From contig CM049311.1 of assembly GCA_026874595.1 (NCBI GenBank), positions 65,387,953 to 65,451,952 on the forward strand: a stretch of 64,000 bases of DNA, in the 5' to 3' direction. Below, piece after piece: positions 56,961 through 64,000 of the stretch. Source of the stretch: Sipunculus nudus. Lineage: Eukaryota; Annelida; Sipuncula; Golfingiida; Sipunculidae. The notes below the pieces were generated by a model that made no database searches, was not told where the DNA came from, and saw only the letters and a list, made by a program, of their open reading frames with translations. The first letter of the stretch is position 1, and every line of letters begins with the position of its first letter. A program made the translations under genes and the position numbers.

Positions 56961-57815
56961 CTTGATTTTGGTACAGACATAAATGCTGTTGGGACCTACA
57001 AACTAATTAGAGGTACATACTACCTTGTGGTACACACTGATTAGTAGTACACACTGATTAGAGGTATAAACATTGTTCAGGGGCTCACACTGATCAGAGG
57101 TACATGCTGATTCAAGGTACACACTGATTCGAGGTACACATAGATTAGAAGAAGACACTGATTTGAGTTACACGATGATTAAAGTAACACACTGATCACA
57201 GGTACACACTGATCAGAGGTACACAGTGATCAGAGGTACACATGCACTGATCAGAGGTACAGACTGATTAGAGGTACAGACTGATTAGAGGTACACCCTG
57301 ATCAGAGGTGCACCCTGATCAGAGGTACACCCTGATCAGAGGTACACACTGATTAGAGGTACACACTGATTAAAGTTCCACACTGATCAGAGGTATAAAC
57401 ATTGTTCAGGGGCTCACATTGATCAGAGGTACATGCTGATTCAAGGTACACACTGATTCGAGGTACACACAGATTAGAAGAAGACACTGATTTGAGTTAC
57501 AACAATGATTAAAGTAACACACTGATCAGAGGTACACACTGATCAAAGGTACACAGTGATCAGAGGTACACATGCACTGATCAGAGGTACAGACTGATTA
57601 GAGGTACAGACTGATTAGAGGTACACCCTGATCAGAGGTACACCCTGATCAGAGGTACACCCTGATCAGAGGTACACACTGATTAGAGGTACACCCTGAT
57701 TAGAGGTACACCCTGATTAGAGGTACACCCTGATCAGAGGAACACCCTGATCAGAGGTACACCCTGATCAGAGGTACACCCTAATCAGAGGTACACACTG
57801 ATCAGAGGTACACAC
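56961..57815. repeat. Satellite block B1: 17-bp units with a unique-looking header
   Basis: Begins with a non-repetitive header (CTTGATTTTGGTACAGACAT, then AATGCTGTTGGGACC) and continues as units of TGATCAGAGGTACACAC or TGATTAGAGGTACACCC. A sub-block starting GGTATAAACATTGTTCAGGG occurs at about 57062 and 57391, so this block has its own internal ~330-bp duplication. Confidence 0.93.
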
Positions 57816-59713
57816 TGGTCAGACATACACGCACACACTAGACACACACTGATCAGACATACACGCACACACTAGACACACACTGATCAGACATACATGC
57901 ACACACTGATCAGACATACACGCACACACTAGACACACTGAAACATACACGCACACACTAGACACACACTGATCAAGATACAGGCACACACTAGACACAC
58001 TGATCAGACAAACACGCACACACTAGACACACACTGATCAGACATACACACACACACAAACACACACTGATCAGACATGCATGCACACACTAGACACACA
58101 CTGATCAGGCATACACGCACACACTAGACACACACTGATCAGACATACACGCACACTAGACACACACTGACACACTGATCAGACATACATGCACACACTA
58201 GACACACACTGATCAGACATACACGCACTCACTAGACACACACTGATCAGACATACAGGCACACACTAGACACACACTGATCAGACATACACACACACAC
58301 TAGACACACACTGATCAGACATACACGCACACACTAGACACACACTGATCAGACATACACGCACACACTAGACACACACTGATCAGACATACATGCACAC
58401 ACTAGACACACACTGATCAGACATACACGCACACACTAGACACACACTGATCAGACATACATGCACACACTAGACACACACTGATCAGACATACACGCAC
58501 ACACTAGACACACACTGATCAGACATACACACACACACTAGACATACAAGGTTCAGACATACACGCACACACTAGACACACTGATCAGACATACATGCAC
58601 ACACTAGACACACACTGATCGAGATACAGGCACACACTAAACACACTGATCAGACATACATGCACACACTAGACACACACTGATCAGACATACACACACA
58701 CACAAACACACACTGATCAGACATGCATGCACACACTAGACACACACTGATCAGGCATACATGCACACACTAGACACACACTGATCAGACATTCACGCAC
58801 ACACTAGACACACACTGATCAGACATACACGCACACAAAAACACACACTGAGCAGACATACAGGCACACACTAGACACACACTGATCAGACATACACACA
58901 CACACACTAGACACACACTGATCAGACATACACGCACACACTAGACACACACTGATCAGACATACACGCACACACTAGACACACACTGATCAGACATACA
59001 CGCACACACTAGACACACACTGATCAGACATACACGCACACACTAGACACACTGATCAGACATACACGCACACTAGACACACACTGACACACTGATCAGA
59101 CATACATGCACACACTAGACACGCACTGATCAGACATACACGCACTCACTAGACACACACTGATCAGACATACACACACACACTAGACACACACTGATCA
59201 GACATACACGCACACACTAGACACACACTGATCAGACATACATGCACACACTAGACACACACTGATCAGACATACACGCACACACTAGACACACACTGAT
59301 CAGACATACATGCACACACTAGACACACACTGATCAGACATACACGCACACACTAGACACACACTGATCAGACATACACACACACACTAGACACACACTG
59401 ATCTGACATACACGCACACACTAGACACACACTGATCAGTCATACATGCACACACTAGACACACACTGATCAGACATACACACACACACTAGACACACAC
59501 TGATCAGACATACACACACACTAGACATACAAGGTTCAGACATACACGCACACACTAGACACTGATCAGACATACATGCACATACTAGACACACACTGAT
59601 CAGACATACACACACACACACACACACACAAACACACACTGATCAGACATACATGCACACACTAGACACACACTGATCAGACATACACGCACACACTAGA
59701 CACACACTGATCA

Positions 59714-59762
<49 letters not shown>

Positions 59763-60340
59763 ACTGATCAGACATACATGCACACACTGATCAGGCATAC
59801 ACGCACACACTAGACACACACTGATCAGACATACACACACACACAAACACACACTGATCAGACATACATGCACACACTAGACACACTGATCAGACATACA
59901 TGCACACACTAGACACACACTGATCAGACATACACACACACACACACACACAAACACACACTGATCAGACATACATGCATACACTAGACACACACTGATC
60001 AGACATACACGCACACACTAGACACACACTGATCAGACATACACGCACACAAAAAACACACACTGAGCAGACATACAGGCACACACTAGACACACACTGA
60101 TCAGACATACACACACACACTAGACATACACTGATCAGACATACACACACACACAAACACACACTGATCAGACATACATGCACACACTAGACATACACTG
60201 ATCAGACATACAAGCACACACTAGACACACACTGATCAGACATACACGCACACAAAAACACACACTGATCAGACATACAGGCACACACTAGACACACACT
60301 GATCAGACACACACACACACACTAGACACACACTGATCAG

Positions 60341-60376
<36 letters not shown>

Positions 60377-60722
60377 ACTGATCAGACATACATGCATACA
60401 CTAGACACACACTGATCAGACATACACGCACACACTAGACACACACTGATCAGACATACACGCACACAAAAAACACACACTGATCAGACATACAGGCACA
60501 CACTAGACACACACTGATCAGACATACACACACACACTAGACACACACTGATCAGACATACACGCACACACTAGACACACACTGATCAGACATACACGCA
60601 CACACTGATCAGACATACACGCACACAAAAACACACACTGATCAGACATACAGGCACACACTAGACACACACTGATCAGACATACACACACACACACACT
60701 AGACACACACCGGTCAGACATA
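57816..60722. repeat. Satellite block A2: 32-bp units
   Basis: About 90 units of the 32-bp type. Includes longer pure (CA)n runs (about 59716-59755, 59935-59952 and 60343-60369) and rarer variants such as TAGACATACAAGGTTCAGAC, which help align it with block A3. Confidence 0.97.
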
Positions 60723-61228
60723 CTTGATTTTGGTACAGACATAAATGCTGTTGGGACCTACAAACTAATTAAAGGTACATACTACCTTGTGGTACACACT
60801 GATTAGTAGTACACACTGATTAGAGGTATAAACATTGTTCAGGGGCTCACACTGATCAGAGGTACATGCTGATTCAAGGTACACACTGATTCGAGGTACA
60901 CACAGATGAGAAGAAGACACTGATTTGAGTTACAACAATGATTAAAGTAACACACTGATCAGAGGTACACACTGATCAGAGGTACACAGTGATCAGAGGT
61001 ACACATGCACTGATCAGAGGTACAGACTGATTAGAGGTACAGACTTATTAGAGGTACACCCTGATCAGAGGTACACCCTGATCAGAGGTACACACTGATT
61101 AGAGGTACACCCTGATTAGAGGTACACCCTGATTAGAGGTACACCCTGATCAGAGGAACACCCTGATCAGAGGTACACCCTTATCAGAGGTACACCCTGA
61201 TCAGAGGTACACACTGATCAGAGGTACA
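60723..61228. repeat. Satellite block B2: header plus 17-bp units
   Basis: Same header as B1 (60723) followed by 17-bp units, but only one copy of the internal ~330-bp segment, hence shorter (about 0.5 kb against 0.85 kb). Confidence 0.93.
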
Positions 61229-62880
61229 CAGTGGTCAGACATACACGCACACACTAGACACACACTGATCAGACATACACGCACACACTAGACACACACT
61301 GATCAGACATACACACACTGATCAGACATACACGCACACACTAGCCACACTGAAACATACACGCACACACTAGACACACACTGATCAAGATACAGGCACA
61401 CACTAGACACACTGATCAGACAAACACGCAGACACTAGACACACACTGATCAGACATACACACACACACAAACACACACTGATCAGACATGCATGCACAC
61501 ACTAGACACACACTGATCAGGCATACACGCACACACTAGACACACACTGATCAGACATACACGCACACTAGACACACACTGACACACTGATCAGACATAC
61601 ATGCACACACTAGACACGCACTGATCAGACATACACGCACTCACTAGACACACACTGATCAGACATACAGGCACACACTAGACACACACTGATCAGACAT
61701 ACACACACACACTAGACACACACTGATCAGACATACACGCACACACTAGACACACACTGATCAGACATACACGCACACACTAGACACACACTGATCAGAC
61801 ATACACGCACACACTAGACACACACTGATCAGACATACACGCACACACTAGACACACACTGATCAGACATACATGCACACACTAGACACACACTGATCAG
61901 ACATACACACACACACTTGACACACACTGATCAGACATACACACACACACTAGACATACAAGGTTCAGACATACACGCACACACTAGACACACTGATCAG
62001 ACATACATGCACACACTAGACACACACTGATCGAGATACAGGCACACACTAAACACACTGATCAGACATACACGCACACACTAGACACACACTGATCAGA
62101 CATACACACACACACAAACACACACTGATCAGACATGCATGCACACACTAGACACACACTGATCAGGCATACATGCACACACTAGACACACACTGATCAG
62201 ACATACACGCACACACTAGACACACACTGATCAGACATACACGCACACACTAGACACACACTGATCTGACATACACGCACACACTAGACACACACTGATC
62301 AGACATACACGCACACACTAGACACACTGATCAGACATACACGCACACTAGACACACACTGACACACTGATCAGACATACATGCACACACTAGACACGCA
62401 CTGATCAGACATACACGCACTCACTAGACACACACTGATCAGACATACACGCACACACTAGACACACACTGATCAGACATACACACACACACTAGACACA
62501 CACTGATCAGACATACACGCACACACTAGACACACACTGATCAGACATACAGGCACACACTAGACACACACTGATCAGACATACACGCACACACTAGACA
62601 CACACTGATCAGACATACACGCACACACTAGACACACACTGATCTGACATACACGCACACACTAGACACACACTGATCAGACATACACGCACACACTAGA
62701 CACACACTGATCAGTCATACATGCACACACTAGACACACACTGATCAGACATACACACACACACTAGACACACACTGATCAGACATACACACACACACTA
62801 GACATACAAGGTTCAGACATACATGCACACACTAGACACTGATCAGACATACATGCACATACTAGACACACACTGATCAG

Positions 62881-62916
<36 letters not shown>

Positions 62917-63762
62917 ACTGATCAGACATACATGCACACACTGATCAGGCATACACGCACACACTAGACACACACTGATCAGACATACACACACACACAC
63001 AAACACACACTGATCAGACATACATGCACACACTAGACACACACTGATCAGACATACATGCACACACTAGACACACACTGATCAGACATACACGCACGCA
63101 AAAACACACACTGAGCAGACATACAGGCACACACTAGACACACACTGATCAGACATACACACACACACTAGACATACACTGATCAGACATACACACACAC
63201 ACAAACACACACTGATCAGACATACATGCACACACTAGACTCACACTGATCAGACATACAAGCACACACTAGACACACACTGATCAGACATACACACACA
63301 CAAAAACACACACTGATCAGACATACAGGCACACACTAGACACACACTGATCAGACATACACACACACACTAGACACACACTGATCAGACATACACACAC
63401 ACACACACAAACACACACTGATCAGACATACATGCATACACTAGACACACACTGATCAGACATACACGCACACACTAGACACACACTGATCAGACATACA
63501 TGCACACAAAAAACACACACTGATCAGACATTCAGGCACACACTAGACACACACTGATCAGACATACACACTCACACTAGACACACACTGATCAGACATA
63601 CACGCACACACTAGACACACACTGATCAGACATACACGCACACACTGATCAGACATACACGCACACAAAAACACACACTGATCAGACATACAGGCACACA
63701 CTAGACACACACTGATCAGACATACACACACACACACACTAGACACACACCGGTCAGACATA
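61229..63762. repeat. Satellite block A3: 32-bp units
   Basis: About 80 units. Variant order parallels block A2; for example a TGAAACATACACGC variant lies at about 57949 and again at about 61350, and a TAGACATACAAGGTTCAGAC variant recurs. Confidence 0.97.
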
Positions 63763-64000
63763 CTTGATTTTGGTACAGACATAAATGCTGTTGGGACCTA
63801 CAAACTAATTAGAGGTACATACTACCTTGTGGTACACACTGATTAGTAGTACACACTGATTAGAGGTATAAACATTGTTCAGGGGCTCACACTGATCAGA
63901 GGTACATGCTGATTCAAGGTACACACTGATTCGAGGTACACACAGATGAGAAGAAGACACTGATTTGAGTTACAACAATGATTAAAGTAACACACTGATC
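63763..64000. repeat. Satellite block B3: header plus 17-bp units, cut by window end
   Basis: Third occurrence of the header (63763), nearly identical to B2, showing that the array continues past the window. Confidence 0.93.

Noticed and set aside
54632-63782. Long minus-strand open frames rich in Cys, Val, Ser (CLISVCLVCACMSDQCV pattern)
   Set aside because: They are stop-free translations of the 32-bp satellite; 32 is not a multiple of 3, so the frame cycles through the same three peptides. No start, splice or domain context.
54414-64000. CRISPR-like array of 32-bp repeats
   Set aside because: The units are contiguous with no unique spacers, and the context is an intron of an animal gene.

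Overview
This is animal nuclear DNA: AT-rich, full of introns and repeats, with no bacterial-type gene packing. The repeat families (hairpin-ended elements with GTCCGTCGTCCGTCCG stretches, a Mag-like Ty3/Gypsy element, pogo-like elements with TA target sites) and the sequence of the main gene suggest a lophotrochozoan, most likely a mollusc. That taxonomic call is inference, not proof.

One gene dominates. Twenty-three plus-strand exons between 14822 and 54300 join in compatible phases into 3546 nt (1182 codons) without an internal stop. The product is the extracellular part of a ROS1/Sevenless-type receptor tyrosine kinase. In order it has a Cys-rich N-terminus, FN3-FN3, a YWTD-like beta-propeller, FN3, a second propeller, FN3-FN3, and the start of a third propeller. 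This matches the order in vertebrate ROS1. The signal-peptide exon was not found and should lie upstream of 14822. The rest of propeller 3, the membrane-proximal FN3 domains, the transmembrane helix and the kinase lie beyond 64000.

Layout: 1-1546 is the 3' end of an LTR retrotransposon (integrase ORF, polypurine tract, 151-bp LTR). 1547-14821 is mostly non-coding, with one weak orphan-exon candidate near 5.0-5.2 kb, a GC-rich patch, a ~141-bp tandem repeat and a hairpin-ended repeat. 14822-54300 is the ROS1-like gene, whose introns hold TE-derived elements, minisatellites, a ~280-bp dimeric tandem array and a promoter-like module with heat-shock elements. 54301-64000 is intronic satellite: 32-bp units alternating with 17-bp units, both carrying the palindrome CTGATCAG.

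The observations most worth checking are these: a 1.2-kb minisatellite that copies the real splice donor of exon 24779-25054 about 19 times; the two-module satellite with a kilobase-scale higher-order period; a five-unit heat-shock element next to a TATA box in an intron; a possible alternative terminal exon that would give a soluble receptor; and the array of perfect GGTGGCGCCACC palindromes.
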